Source: Rhodospirillales bacterium
GTDB taxonomy: Bacteria > Pseudomonadota > Alphaproteobacteria > Rhodospirillales > JASLLZ01
Assembly: GCA_030746775.1 (NCBI GenBank)
Contig: JASLLZ010000005.1
Location: 1 to 64,000, forward strand
DNA: 64,000 nucleotides
Direction of reading: 5' to 3'
Within the stretch, counting starts at the first letter, position 1; every line of letters starts with the position of its first letter. The notes under the pieces are model-generated. The model was not told where the DNA came from, did not search any database, and was given only the letters and a program-made list of their open reading frames with translations. The translations under genes and the position numbers were made by a program. Of the stretch, positions 41,268-50,766 are shown piece by piece.

Positions 41268-41510
41268 TTATTCGACGACATCAATAGCGTAATTTTCGAT
41301 CACCGTGTTGGCGAGGAGCGTCTGGCACATGGCTTCGACGTCGGCGCGTGCCTGGGCCGGGTCGGTGCCTTCGAGGTCGATCTCCAAATACTTGCCCTGA
41401 CGGACCCCCTTGACGCCCTGGAAACCCAACGCGCCCAGGGCGTGCTGCACCGCCTTGCCCTGGGGATCCAGCACCGCGGTTTTGAGTGTGACGTGGACCT
41501 TTGCCTTCAT
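41268..41510 (-). CDS. purS: Phosphoribosylformylglycinamidine synthase subunit PurS
   Basis: MKAKVHVTLKTAVLDPQGKAVQHALGALGFQGVKGVRQGKYLEIDL. Confidence 0.96.
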   Translation of the reverse strand: MKAKVHVTLKTAVLDPQGKAVQHALGALGFQGVKGVRQGKYLEIDLEGTDPAQARADVEAMCQTLLANTVIENYAIDVVE

Positions 41511-41640
41511 GGGAACCCTTCCATCCGGCGCCGATTGAGGTTGGCTGGCGTATAACTACACCAGGCCCGGAGGAGAGGCAGCATTTTTTTCCCCCGCCTC
41601 GCGCTTTGGCCTTTACAGAGGTGGCGGAATTGGAGGATTC

Positions 41641-42606
41641 TTGTCACACGGTCAAACGCCGCGCGCCACCTCCACCGCCTGCCAAAGTGAGTTTCCCGTG
41701 AAAGAGCCGATCTACAGGGGTTCCGTCAAAGACGTGTATCGCATCGACGAAACCCGGCTGGAGTTCGCGTTTTCGGATCGCATCTCCATCTTCGACGTGG
41801 TCATGCCCGATGACATCCCGGGCAAGGGCGAGGCCCTTTGCGACATGGCCTGTCATTGGTTCAAGGTCGTCGATGAATTGGGCATCGATCATCATTTCAT
41901 CGAACGCTCCGGTCCCAGGTCCATGGTGGTCAAGCCGGTCACCATCATCCGCGACGCATCGAAAATCATCGACGGCCGCACCAACCATTTGATTCCGCTT
42001 GAATTCATCGTGCGCCACTACGTCGCCGGCATGCTCTTCGACCGCATGGAGAGCGGCAAGATTCCACCGGCGCGTCTTGGCTTCGGGCCGGGTGAGGTGG
42101 TGCCTTACGGCACCAAGCTGCCCAAACCTTTCTTCGAGATGAGCACCAAGCTGGAACCCGTCGACCGTTTCGTCACCCACGACGAAGCCCTTACGATTTC
42201 CAAGCTCGGCGGCGACGGCATTCAGCGCATCCAAGACATCTGTCTGAACATCGACACCACCATGGAACGATTGCTGGAACCGACCGACCTCATCCACGTC
42301 GACGGCAAGAAGGAGTTCGGCTACGACACCGAGGGCACCTTGATGCTGGTCGATGTCTTCGGCACCGCCGACGAGGACCGCTATTGGGAACGCCGGGCCT
42401 ATGCGCAATCAGGGGAATGCATCGAACTGAGCAAGGAAAAGGTGCGCCAGCATTACCGCGCCATCGGCTACAAGGACGCCCTTTACGCAGCCCGCGACAA
42501 GGGAACCGAAGAGCCCCCCATGCCGCCGCTGCCCAAGGAATTGCTTGACGGGACGGCCCAGGTCTATCGCTCGATCGCCGATCAGATGTGTTCGGTCAGC
42601 CTTTAA
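41641..42606 (+). CDS. SAICAR synthetase-like protein (long-form PurC paralog)
   Basis: IYRGSVKDVYRIDETRLEFAFSDRISIFDVVMPDDIPGKGEAL, LEFIVRHYVAGMLFDRM, STKLEPVDRFVT. Confidence 0.85.
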   Translation: MSHGQTPRATSTACQSEFPVKEPIYRGSVKDVYRIDETRLEFAFSDRISIFDVVMPDDIPGKGEALCDMACHWFKVVDELGIDHHFIERSGPRSMVVKPVTIIRDASKIIDGRTNHLIPLEFIVRHYVAGMLFDRMESGKIPPARLGFGPGEVVPYGTKLPKPFFEMSTKLEPVDRFVTHDEALTISKLGGDGIQRIQDICLNIDTTMERLLEPTDLIHVDGKKEFGYDTEGTLMLVDVFGTADEDRYWERRAYAQSGECIELSKEKVRQHYRAIGYKDALYAARDKGTEEPPMPPLPKELLDGTAQVYRSIADQMCSVSL

Positions 42607-42617
42607 CAGCCGGCACC
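42548..42617 (+). repeat. 70-bp direct repeat copy 1 (3' end of long-form purC paralog)
   Basis: ACGGGACGGCCCAGGTCTATCGCTCGATCGCCGATCAGATGTGTTCGGTCAGCCTTTAACAGCCGGCACC. Confidence 0.9.
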
Positions 42618-42855
42618 AGCCCGCACCCCCGCCCGCTTACCCCAAGCCTACCGGGATCGGATTTCCAAGCACCCTTGGTTCGGTTCGCAAGTCAATGTCC
42701 GTGAATGATTCACTGAGATCGCGATTTTGATTCTCTGGCTTCGCTACGCTCGCCGCCGCCGAAATTTTTTAACAGCCTCAGCCAAATCCGGGCATTCAAC
42801 GCTCCCCTCGCAAAGGTTTCTCAGCCTATCTTTCCACTCCAATCCGCCGCGGGGC

Positions 42856-43470
42856 TCATCCGGTCAATGTCTTCCAGTTATCCCCGGCCTCATGAGCCAG
42901 GAGTTCCCCAGCCTCCAGGTCGAACCACCAGCCATGCAGCTCCAACCGCCCGTTCTCGACCCGTCTTTTCACCCACGGGAAGCCTAAAAGGTTGGCCATG
43001 GAGAGTTTCACCGCCTCCCGCTCCACGTGGCGAAGATGGGCCTCGCCCTCCGAGCAATCATCACGTGCCTGTTCGACGATCCTCATCCAGTCGTCGACGA
43101 ACTCCCGGTTCTCGGTATCCTCACGGCCCTCGCAGAGGCAACGGATGCCGCCGCAATGGGAATGGCCCATCACGATGATGTGCCCTACCTTGAGTTCGCG
43201 CACCGCAAATTCAATGGCCGCGCTGGTTCCGTGGTGACGACCGTCCGGTTCATACGGGGGCACCAGATTGGCCACGTTGCGGACGATGAACAACTCGCCA
43301 GGCTCGGCCTTGGCGACAACGGACGGGTCCACCCGGCTATCGGAGCAGGCGATAACCATGACGTCGGGTCTCTGCCCCTTCTCGACCAGGGACCGGAAAA
43401 AATCGGGCTGTTCCTCGTAATAGGTTTTACGGAAGGACTTGAAGCCCGCTATGAGTCGGTCAATCGTCAT
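42856..43470 (-). CDS. Beta-class carbonic anhydrase
   Basis: VIACSDSRVDPSVV, LFIVRNVANLVPPY, HIIVMGHSHCGGIRCL. Confidence 0.96.
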   Translation of the reverse strand: MTIDRLIAGFKSFRKTYYEEQPDFFRSLVEKGQRPDVMVIACSDSRVDPSVVAKAEPGELFIVRNVANLVPPYEPDGRHHGTSAAIEFAVRELKVGHIIVMGHSHCGGIRCLCEGREDTENREFVDDWMRIVEQARDDCSEGEAHLRHVEREAVKLSMANLLGFPWVKRRVENGRLELHGWWFDLEAGELLAHEAGDNWKTLTG

Positions 43471-43573
43471 GGCCGGGCCAAAATAACCCAACCGGCATGG
43501 CAACCAAAAGGAAGATTATCGGTTTCCCATAGCCGCCTGGCGGGCTTTGAACTTGAATCACTCGCCTCGGAAA

Positions 43574-43643
43574 ACGGGACGGCCCAGGTCTACCGCTCGA
43601 TCGCCGATCAGATTTGTTCGCTCACTCTCTGACAGCCGGCACC
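43574..43643 (+). repeat. 70-bp direct repeat copy 2 (orphan purC-paralog 3' end)
   Basis: ACGGGACGGCCCAGGTCTACCGCTCGATCGCCGATCAGATTTGTTCGCTCACTCTCTGACAGCCGGCACC; translates NGTAQVYRSIADQICSLTL*. Confidence 0.9.
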
Positions 43644-43669
43644 GAAACCGAGGAAAAAGCCTCAATCTC

Positions 43670-44434
43670 TCACTGCATGACCGCGGGACCCTTCATGTCC
43701 CTGGGGCCGCCTTCGGGCAGGATGCCGAGGCGCCGCGCCACTTCCTGATAGGCTTCCTCGACCTTGCCCAGGTCGCGGCGAAATCGGTCCTTGTCCATCT
43801 TTTCGTTGGTCTTGATGTCCCACAGGCGGCAACTGTCGGGGCTGATCTCGTCGGCCAGGACGATGCGCATCTGGTCGTCCTCCCACAGCCGTCCGAACTC
43901 GAGGCGGAAATCGACCAGACGGATGCCGATGCCTAGGAAAAGGCCGCTGAGGAAGTCGTTGACGCGCAAGGCCAGCGACATGATTTCGTCCAGTTCCTGC
44001 GGCGTCGCCCAGCCGAAGGCGGTGATGTGTTCCTCGCTGACCAGTGGATCGTCAAGCTCGTGGGACTTGTAACAGTACTCGACGATGGAGCGCGGCAGCG
44101 GCGTACCCTCGGCAACGCCGAAGCGCTTGGCCAGGGAACCCGCCGAGATGTTGCGCACCACCACCTCGACGGGGATGATCTCGACCTCGCGCACCAGTTG
44201 CTCGCGCATGTTGAGCCGGCGCATGAAATGGGTCGGAACGCCGACGTCGCCGAGCCGGGTCATGAGGTATTCGGAGATCCGGTTATTGAGCACGCCCTTG
44301 CCCGTGATGACGCCCGTCTTCTTGTTCTTGAACGCGCTGGCGTCGTCCTTGAAGTATTGGACCAGCGTGCCGGGCTCGGGTCCCTCGAAAAGGACCTTGG
44401 CCTTGCCTTCGAATATCTGTCTGCGTCTGGCCAT
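43670..44434 (-). CDS. purC: Phosphoribosylaminoimidazolesuccinocarboxamide synthase (canonical)
   Basis: [66 protein letters not shown]. Confidence 0.97.
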   Translation of the reverse strand: MARRRQIFEGKAKVLFEGPEPGTLVQYFKDDASAFKNKKTGVITGKGVLNNRISEYLMTRLGDVGVPTHFMRRLNMREQLVREVEIIPVEVVVRNISAGSLAKRFGVAEGTPLPRSIVEYCYKSHELDDPLVSEEHITAFGWATPQELDEIMSLALRVNDFLSGLFLGIGIRLVDFRLEFGRLWEDDQMRIVLADEISPDSCRLWDIKTNEKMDKDRFRRDLGKVEEAYQEVARRLGILPEGGPRDMKGPAVMQ

Positions 44435-44540
44435 GATGACTGCCCGCCAATGGAGGGGATAAGGACGGCGGCGCTCTTGGAACCGTTCCATTGATATAGC
44501 AGGTACGTGGGGACAAAACAACGCCGCCCCGGGCCCGGGC

Positions 44541-45305
44541 TCACGCGATCACCGCCTCGTAGGGCACCTCGCCCGGCCGGCCGTCGGCGAACAACCAACG
44601 CGGCGCCTCGCCCTCCGACACCGCCCGGGGAAGGGCGATCAACGACGACGAAACGGTGCCGAAACCGCCATCGGTAACCACGCTCATCGCGCCCTCCGGG
44701 CCAACCTCGGCGTCGTGAAGGCGGCTCGCCAACAGGGTCTGCCAGGTGCGCCAATCGCCGTTGCCGGGATCTGGGGGCTGGGCGGTCGAGAATCGCGGCA
44801 GGTAGAGCCGCGTGCGCCGCGAGCGCTTGTCGTTGAGGTCATGGGCCGTGATCATGGAAAGTCCGACCGGCAGTTCCATGACCTCGACCGCCGACTCCAG
44901 CCCTTGCCCGGCGCCGGCGGAGCGCAACCAATAAGCGTCGCGGCGGTCGGCGATCACCGCGTTGAACGACCGATAGCTGGCGCCCTCGATCGCCGAGAGC
45001 GCCTCGGCGGCGGCCGATGCCTCGGCGTGATCCAGGGCCTCCAGGGGCAATTCGCCACGGCTGCGGTAGCCAGGCTTCGGTCCAAGGGAATCATGGCGGT
45101 TGAGCACGCCGGCGACAACGCCATGGTCGTTGAGGCCGAACCAGGTGCCGCCGGCCAGACGGTCCAGGCCACCCACCACCTCGGGCCGATCCGGCCAGTG
45201 GCGCGCCGGCGGCGCCGATGGCCTTCCCGCCATCTCATCGCGGTTGGCGGCCACGATAAGCGGCCAGTCATGGCCGGGGCGGCGCAGGACGACGACGGTA
45301 CACAT
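44541..45305 (-). CDS. NRDE (TANGO2-like) family protein
   Basis: [56 protein letters not shown]. Confidence 0.9.
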   Translation of the reverse strand: MCTVVVLRRPGHDWPLIVAANRDEMAGRPSAPPARHWPDRPEVVGGLDRLAGGTWFGLNDHGVVAGVLNRHDSLGPKPGYRSRGELPLEALDHAEASAAAEALSAIEGASYRSFNAVIADRRDAYWLRSAGAGQGLESAVEVMELPVGLSMITAHDLNDKRSRRTRLYLPRFSTAQPPDPGNGDWRTWQTLLASRLHDAEVGPEGAMSVVTDGGFGTVSSSLIALPRAVSEGEAPRWLFADGRPGEVPYEAVIA

Positions 45306-45430
45306 GATCCCCTTCACATAAGCCGATTCGCAAACCGCCGCCAGGGGCGCAATATGCGGGCGGCCCGCCATTGCACGCATCGGCGGCGGCCAGTACTGTT
45401 TAGGGGCACCCGACCCAAGGGACTTTCGCC

Positions 45431-45805
45431 ATGGAAGACAACCTGCGCAAACGCGAAAAGAGCCACGAAGCCAAGTATAAGCTCGACGAGGAGCTGAATT
45501 TCAAGGCCTTGGCGCGGCGCAACAAGCTGATCGGCCTGTGGGCGGCGGAACGCCTGGGAATGGATGACGCGAAAGCCGCCGCCTACGCCAAGGAGGTGGT
45601 CGGGGCGGGATTTGGCGATAGCGAAGGCCAGAGCCTCGTCGACAGGATCGAAAAGGACTTCCGGGACCACGGTCTGGACATCGGCGAGGACACGATCCGG
45701 GGCGAGATGACGCGTCTCCTTGCCGTCGCCCGCGACCAGGTGGCGAAGGAGTATCCCGAGCCCCTGGGCCCCGACCACGCCAAGGTCGGCGACTGGCCCA
45801 TCTGA
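45431..45805 (+). CDS. DUF1476 domain protein (F1-ATPase inhibitor zeta-like)
   Basis: NLRKREKSHEAKYKLDEELNFKALARRNKLIGLWAAERLG. Confidence 0.88.
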   Translation: MEDNLRKREKSHEAKYKLDEELNFKALARRNKLIGLWAAERLGMDDAKAAAYAKEVVGAGFGDSEGQSLVDRIEKDFRDHGLDIGEDTIRGEMTRLLAVARDQVAKEYPEPLGPDHAKVGDWPI

Positions 45806-45843
45806 GGGGCGGCTTCCCGAAAAGCCCCGAGTGGCCGACAGCC

Positions 45844-46356
45844 TCAACCGTCCTTCATTTCCGCGTAGGTCCTCCGCAGGGGGCCGTCCTCGTCTACGTC
45901 GAGGATTTGGTCGAGCGCCGGGAGGAAACCCATTTCCTCCTTTTGGATGTGGAAGATTTCGCGCTCGACGACCTCGCCTCCGGTCTCGCGGAACTCGGCC
46001 CAGGTTGCCACGGAAAATCCTTCGGCCTTCGCCTGAACGATGATTGCGACCAGCCGTTTGGCCAGGGGACGAATGATCTCGTGCTCCTGGCGCAGCATCT
46101 CGGCGATCCGGGGATCGGCGCGTTCGGCAAACCGCGGGAATAGGTGGGTCTCCTCGAAGGCGTAATGGTGGGTGACGTCGTCACCGAGCGCAGCGACCAC
46201 CTCGTCGAGCAGGCCAGCGACGCCGGCCTCGATCGAATTCGGCGGGTCCTGGGGGCCGTTCGCGGCCAACAGGTTTTCGAGGCGTTCGAGCACGGAAAGC
46301 ATGGCGACGTGCTCCTCGTGCAGGCTGCGGAGAATCCCAAGTCTCGGGGTGAACAT
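45844..46356 (-). CDS. Hemerythrin domain-containing protein
   Basis: LRSLHEEHVAMLSVLERLENLL, HHYAFEETHLFPRFAE, LRQEHEIIRPLAKRL, REIFHIQKEEMGFLP. Confidence 0.88.
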   Translation of the reverse strand: MFTPRLGILRSLHEEHVAMLSVLERLENLLAANGPQDPPNSIEAGVAGLLDEVVAALGDDVTHHYAFEETHLFPRFAERADPRIAEMLRQEHEIIRPLAKRLVAIIVQAKAEGFSVATWAEFRETGGEVVEREIFHIQKEEMGFLPALDQILDVDEDGPLRRTYAEMKDG

Positions 46357-46358
46357 GC

Positions 46359-47654
46359 TCAGGGCCTTTCGTTTTCGTTTGTGACGGGGGGGCGGCCGTG
46401 GATCAGCCACCAGATGCGCAGCCCGAAGCTGGCGTAGATCAAGGCGCCGAGGAGTCCGGCAATTCCCCCAAGGCGAACCGGCAGGGCCGCTTCCAAACCG
46501 ATACCCGCCCCGACCAGGGCGAGGGCCAGGGCGTGGAGCACGGCATGGACGTACAGCATGCCTTTGGGCGCCAGCTCGCTCGGTCGCGGTGGCTTGACGC
46601 CGGCGCGGGACGCATTCATCGATCCGAGGAACGGCATAATACGCTGCAAGACACCGAGAAGGAACGTCAGCAGCCAGCCGAAAAACACCAGAAAGACGAA
46701 AAGGTGTAGACCCTGCTTCTCGAAGAATCCGATCGCCACGGCCAGGCCGACGATCAGGCTGGTGACGAGGAATCCCCAGCTAGCGCGCATGAGAAGTGCC
46801 GATACGCCCAGGTTCTTGCGCATGCCGGTCGCCAAACAACGTGCCATGCCGCGCAGATGCAGGGCGACGCCCAAAAACCCGCAAAGCGCGCCACCAGCCG
46901 CCACGACAGAAAGCCCTTGGTAGACCCCGGCCACGCCGACCATCAAGCCGAGGGTGCAGAGTGCGAAGACGGCCCGGCTTTCGCCCGTCGGCACCCCTTC
47001 GGCAAGCGCAAAGAGCGGCACCAGGACGTGGCTGAACCCGAGCGCCAACAGCCCCATGAAGCCGAAACCGCCGACGATCAGGTGAAGGGCGGCGGTGTGC
47101 GATCGTTCGACCAGGAAACCATGTTCGCCGTCCATGATCAAAGCGAGCCCGAGCGCGACGGCGACCACGAGGGCGGCGAGCGCGGTCAGGCCGAAACGGC
47201 TCAGGGACTCGAAGGCGCGCGCCCGCCACAGAACCTCGGCGACGAGCACGGCGAACAGGCCGAGCCCCAGGGCCACGCCAAATCCACCCAGGACCATGGC
47301 CGGGTGGTCGCCCAGCGCCATGCCCCAGATCAAGACGCCGGTGCCGGGAATGAAGAACCAGGACGCGGCCCGGGCAGCATTCGTGCTACGCAACGGCGTT
47401 CCCGTTGCCACCGGCAGCATTTGAAAGGCAGCCCCCATGGCCGCCGCCGCCAGCACACCCAGCGTCAAGCTGTGCAGCGCCGCCAGCGCCGGCCCGTAGC
47501 CGCCGGCGAAATAGGCCACACTGACGGGAAACGCCGCGATCAGAGCCCACAGCAGGATGTGAAACATCAGCGCGGCGGCGAAGTAGCGATACGGTATGGT
47601 CGGGTCCAAAAGCCGCGTCTGGGCCCCCATGAGGATGGCGCCGGGAAAGCTCAT
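46359..47654 (-). CDS. Multi-TM His-rich membrane protein (NnrS-like/heme-copper oxidase subunit I-like)
   Basis: ~12 TM; PYRYFAAALMFHILLWAL, LHSLTLGVLAAAAMGAAFQMLPVATG, RSHTAALHLIVGGFGFMGLLALGFSHVL. Confidence 0.65.
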   Translation of the reverse strand: MSFPGAILMGAQTRLLDPTIPYRYFAAALMFHILLWALIAAFPVSVAYFAGGYGPALAALHSLTLGVLAAAAMGAAFQMLPVATGTPLRSTNAARAASWFFIPGTGVLIWGMALGDHPAMVLGGFGVALGLGLFAVLVAEVLWRARAFESLSRFGLTALAALVVAVALGLALIMDGEHGFLVERSHTAALHLIVGGFGFMGLLALGFSHVLVPLFALAEGVPTGESRAVFALCTLGLMVGVAGVYQGLSVVAAGGALCGFLGVALHLRGMARCLATGMRKNLGVSALLMRASWGFLVTSLIVGLAVAIGFFEKQGLHLFVFLVFFGWLLTFLLGVLQRIMPFLGSMNASRAGVKPPRPSELAPKGMLYVHAVLHALALALVGAGIGLEAALPVRLGGIAGLLGALIYASFGLRIWWLIHGRPPVTNENERP

Positions 47655-47926
47655 TGGTCGGGTTTCGCCGGTTGGCGCCTGAGGGTCAGGCAGAGGCCGC
47701 CATCCTCGGCAGGTTCCTTGGTCCAAGACCAGCCCCGCTCCGCGAGCTCAGGGTACAGGGGCACGGGATCGCGGCCGATGAGAACGCGAACCGTGTTGCC
47801 GGTATCAGCGCGCTCGATCAACTCGACGATGGCGACGAGCGGCTTGGGTGGTGTCTCGATGCCGCGCAGATCGAGACACAAGGTCCCAGCCTCCCAAATA
47901 ACCGGGATATCGCCGGCGACGGGCAT
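47651..47926 (-). CDS. DUF2249 domain-containing protein
   Basis: LCLDLRGIETPPKPLVAIVELIERADTGNTVRVLIGRDPVPLYPELAERGWSW. Confidence 0.8.
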   Translation of the reverse strand: MPVAGDIPVIWEAGTLCLDLRGIETPPKPLVAIVELIERADTGNTVRVLIGRDPVPLYPELAERGWSWTKEPAEDGGLCLTLRRQPAKPDQ

Positions 47927-48079
47927 GCGTTTCACTGTTTCGGACACGGTTTCGTTTTCCAATTGCGGGGCGGACCTCGCAAATGTGGGCCCGAGCCATA
48001 ATGGCGGCCGCATGGTCGCGGACGCCTTGATGGTGGTCAACCGGCCCGACCGGCCAATCATCGAAACAAGGACAGGTCC

Positions 48080-49378
48080 CTAGGCGCCGCCGAAGACGCG
48101 CTTGAAGATCGTATCGACGTGCTTGGTGTGATAGCCGAGTTCGAAAAGCTCGGCCAGCGCCGCTTCGTCCAGGTGCCCGGCGACCGCCGCGTCGCCTTGC
48201 AGGTTTTCGAGGAAGGTACCGCGTCCTTCCCACACCGCCATGGCATTATTTTGCACCGCTTCGTAGGCCGCCTCGCGGCTCATGCCGGCCTGGGTCAGGG
48301 CCAACAGGACGCGCTGCGAAAAGACCAGCCCGCCCAGTTGCTCGAGGTTGGCGCGCATGGCGTCGGGGTGTACGACAAGCCTGTCGACGACGCCGGCCAG
48401 GCGGGCCAGGGCAAAATCCAGCGCGATGGTGGCGTCGGGTGCGATGACCCGTTCGACCGATGAGTGCGAAATGTCGCGTTCGTGCCACAGGGCCACGTTG
48501 TCAAGCGCCGGCGCGACGGCCGCGCGCACGACCCGCGCCAAGCCGGTGAGGTTCTCGGTCAATACCGGATTGCGCTTGTGGGGCATGGCCGACGAGCCCT
48601 TCTGGCCGGGCGCGAAATATTCCTCCGCCTCGCGCACCTCGGTGCGCTGCAGATGCCTGATCTCGGTCGCCAGGCGCTCCACCGAGGCAGCGACGACGCC
48701 AAGGGTGGCGAAGAACATGGCGTGGCGGTCGCGGGGCACGATCTGGGTCGAAATCGGCTCGACCTCCAGCCCCATGTGGCGCGCCACGTGGGCTTCGACG
48801 CGGGGGTCGATATTGGCGAATGTGCCGACGGCGCCGGAAATGGCGCAGGTGGCGATTTCGTGTCGGGCCTGGATGAGACGTTGGCGGGCGCGCTGGAACT
48901 CGGCGTGAAAGCCGGCCAGCTTGAGTCCAAAGGTGGTGGGCTCGGCGTGGATTCCGTGACTGCGCCCGACGCAGAGCGTCGTCTTGTGTTCGACGGCACG
49001 CTTCCTCAGCGCCGTCAAGAGGCCGTCCACGTCTGCGATCAGGATGTCCGCCGCCTGGGTAAGCTGAACACCGAGACAGGTATCCAGCACGTCCGACGAC
49101 GTCATGCCCTGGTGAACGAAACGGGCCTCTTCCCCGACGTGCTCGGCGAGGTTGGTAAGGAAGGCGATGACGTCGTGGTGGGTCTCTCTTTCGATCTCGT
49201 CGATGCGGGCGGCGTCGAAGGCGCCGCGCCGGCGCACCGCCTCCGCCGCCGCCTTGGGAATAACCCCCAGTTCGGCCAGGGCGTCGCAGGCGTGGCATTC
49301 GATCTCCAACCAGATGCGATAGCGGTTCTCGGGTTCCCAGATGGCGGCCATTGGTTCTCGACTGTAGCGTGGGATCAC
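48080..49378 (-). CDS. purB: Adenylosuccinate lyase
   Basis: [67 protein letters not shown]. Confidence 0.97.
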   Translation of the reverse strand: MIPRYSREPMAAIWEPENRYRIWLEIECHACDALAELGVIPKAAAEAVRRRGAFDAARIDEIERETHHDVIAFLTNLAEHVGEEARFVHQGMTSSDVLDTCLGVQLTQAADILIADVDGLLTALRKRAVEHKTTLCVGRSHGIHAEPTTFGLKLAGFHAEFQRARQRLIQARHEIATCAISGAVGTFANIDPRVEAHVARHMGLEVEPISTQIVPRDRHAMFFATLGVVAASVERLATEIRHLQRTEVREAEEYFAPGQKGSSAMPHKRNPVLTENLTGLARVVRAAVAPALDNVALWHERDISHSSVERVIAPDATIALDFALARLAGVVDRLVVHPDAMRANLEQLGGLVFSQRVLLALTQAGMSREAAYEAVQNNAMAVWEGRGTFLENLQGDAAVAGHLDEAALAELFELGYHTKHVDTIFKRVFGGA

Positions 49379-49523
49379 TGTTCATCTCCGTTGCGACGGG
49401 AGCCGGGGCACGACCGACGGCCCATTCTAGGAAATCGGCCCCGGAAAGGCACGTCGAAACCCGATCCTGTATCGCCGCCGTCGTCTCCGTGGTACCATTT
49501 CTTGGAATTGAGAGGTCCGAACC

Positions 49524-50507
49524 TTGGATCGAAACACACTCAAGCCGATCCCCTTCGTCGAGGACACAGGTGCCAGCCGGCTGGCTTTGATCGAGGAGTT
49601 TCCGGAACACCTGGCCGGGATCATGGATCAGGCCAGACGCCATTATGGCGGTCTGGCGCTGCGCCTTGGCGATGGTCTGTCGCGGCGCTGGCTGGCGCGC
49701 TCGCGAAACCCCTACCGCGATGAGATCGCCGATATAGCCGGGCGGGTCGGACGGCCGGGCATGGTGCTCCTCAATCTTTCCTACGAGTGGACCTGCACCA
49801 GCGGCGTGGCGGGCGCCCGTCACGGTGATGGCAGCCGTCTGCTGCGCACCCTGGATTGGCGACTCGACGGACTGGGGCGGTCCGTCGTTGTGGCCGCGCG
49901 GCAGGGACCGGCGGGCCCCTTCCACGACGTCACCTGGCCGGGCTTCGTCGGCGTCGCGACGGCGATGGCTCCGGGGCGCTTCAGCGCGGCGATCAACCAA
50001 CCGCCGATGCGCGTCTTCTCGCCCTCGTTTCACCTCGATTGGGTGCTCAACCGGGCCCGGGTATGGCGCCGTCCAGGACTGCCGCCAACACACTTGCTGA
50101 GGCGCGTCTTCGATGACTGCCCCACTTTTGGCGAGGCCAAGGCGGCATTGACCGAGACCCCCCTTTGCCTACCCGCCTTCTTCATCCTGAGCGGCATCGA
50201 GGCGGACCAGGGCTGCGTCATCGAACGCCTGGAAGATCAGGCACATGTGCACGAGGCGCCGGCCAGCATCGCCAACCAATGGCTCGACTTTTCGGTGCGC
50301 GGGCGCGGACGCGGTGGCGACAACCAGGCCAGGCGCGACGCCATGGCCGACCTGGGCGGGCAAGCCGACGACGATTTTTCGTGGGTCGCACCCCCCATCC
50401 TGAACCCAACGACCCGCATCTCGGTGATCGCCAACGCCCGGGAAGAATCCCTGGTCGTTCAGGGCTGGGAGGCCGGCGCGCCGGCGACCCAGGTATTCAC
50501 CCTGTGA
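49524..50507 (+). CDS. Acid ceramidase/NAAA-like Ntn-hydrolase family protein
   Basis: VLLNLSYEWTCTSGVAGARHGDGSRLLRTLDWRLDGLG with candidate catalytic Cys, TWPGFVGVATAMAPGRFSAAINQ. Confidence 0.65.
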   Translation: MDRNTLKPIPFVEDTGASRLALIEEFPEHLAGIMDQARRHYGGLALRLGDGLSRRWLARSRNPYRDEIADIAGRVGRPGMVLLNLSYEWTCTSGVAGARHGDGSRLLRTLDWRLDGLGRSVVVAARQGPAGPFHDVTWPGFVGVATAMAPGRFSAAINQPPMRVFSPSFHLDWVLNRARVWRRPGLPPTHLLRRVFDDCPTFGEAKAALTETPLCLPAFFILSGIEADQGCVIERLEDQAHVHEAPASIANQWLDFSVRGRGRGGDNQARRDAMADLGGQADDDFSWVAPPILNPTTRISVIANAREESLVVQGWEAGAPATQVFTL

Positions 50508-50575
50508 CGCGATACGGTTTGCGGTCGGGGCGACGGCCGGCATGACCGAAATGGCCTTTGTCCCCCCCTTGGGCC

Positions 50576-50741
50576 AGTGGATAGAATCCAACATGGGTAA
50601 GCCGCCCGGCGGGTCCCGAATCGCGTCTTCTCGGTGCGTCGGAAACTTTTGACGATGCGATGGCATCGCCGGCGAATTCCCTCCTGCCGAGAAGACGGGA
50701 TTCGGGTTCGTATGGCTACCCTATGTTAGATTTTATCCACT
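50576..50741. repeat. ~166-bp nested inverted-repeat element (MITE/REP-like), long form of 18741-18793
   Basis: AGTGGATAGAATCCAACATGGGTA ... TACCCTATGTTAGATTTTATCCACT outer arms; inner CCCGAATCGCGTCTTCTCGG / CCGAGAAGACGGGATTCGGG; core CGATGCGATGGCATCG. Confidence 0.85.
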
Positions 50742-50766
50742 AAGATGGCGGTTTGCCCGCGCAACC

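Noticed and set aside
42700-42718. Short palindrome GTGAATGATTCAC
   Set aside because: Too short and isolated; no second copy or positional logic found.
43027-43632. 201-aa plus-strand ORF ending in NGTAQVYRSIADQICSLTL
   Set aside because: Most of it is antisense to carbonic anhydrase; only the last ~20 codons are the orphan purC-like tail, so it is not called as a gene.
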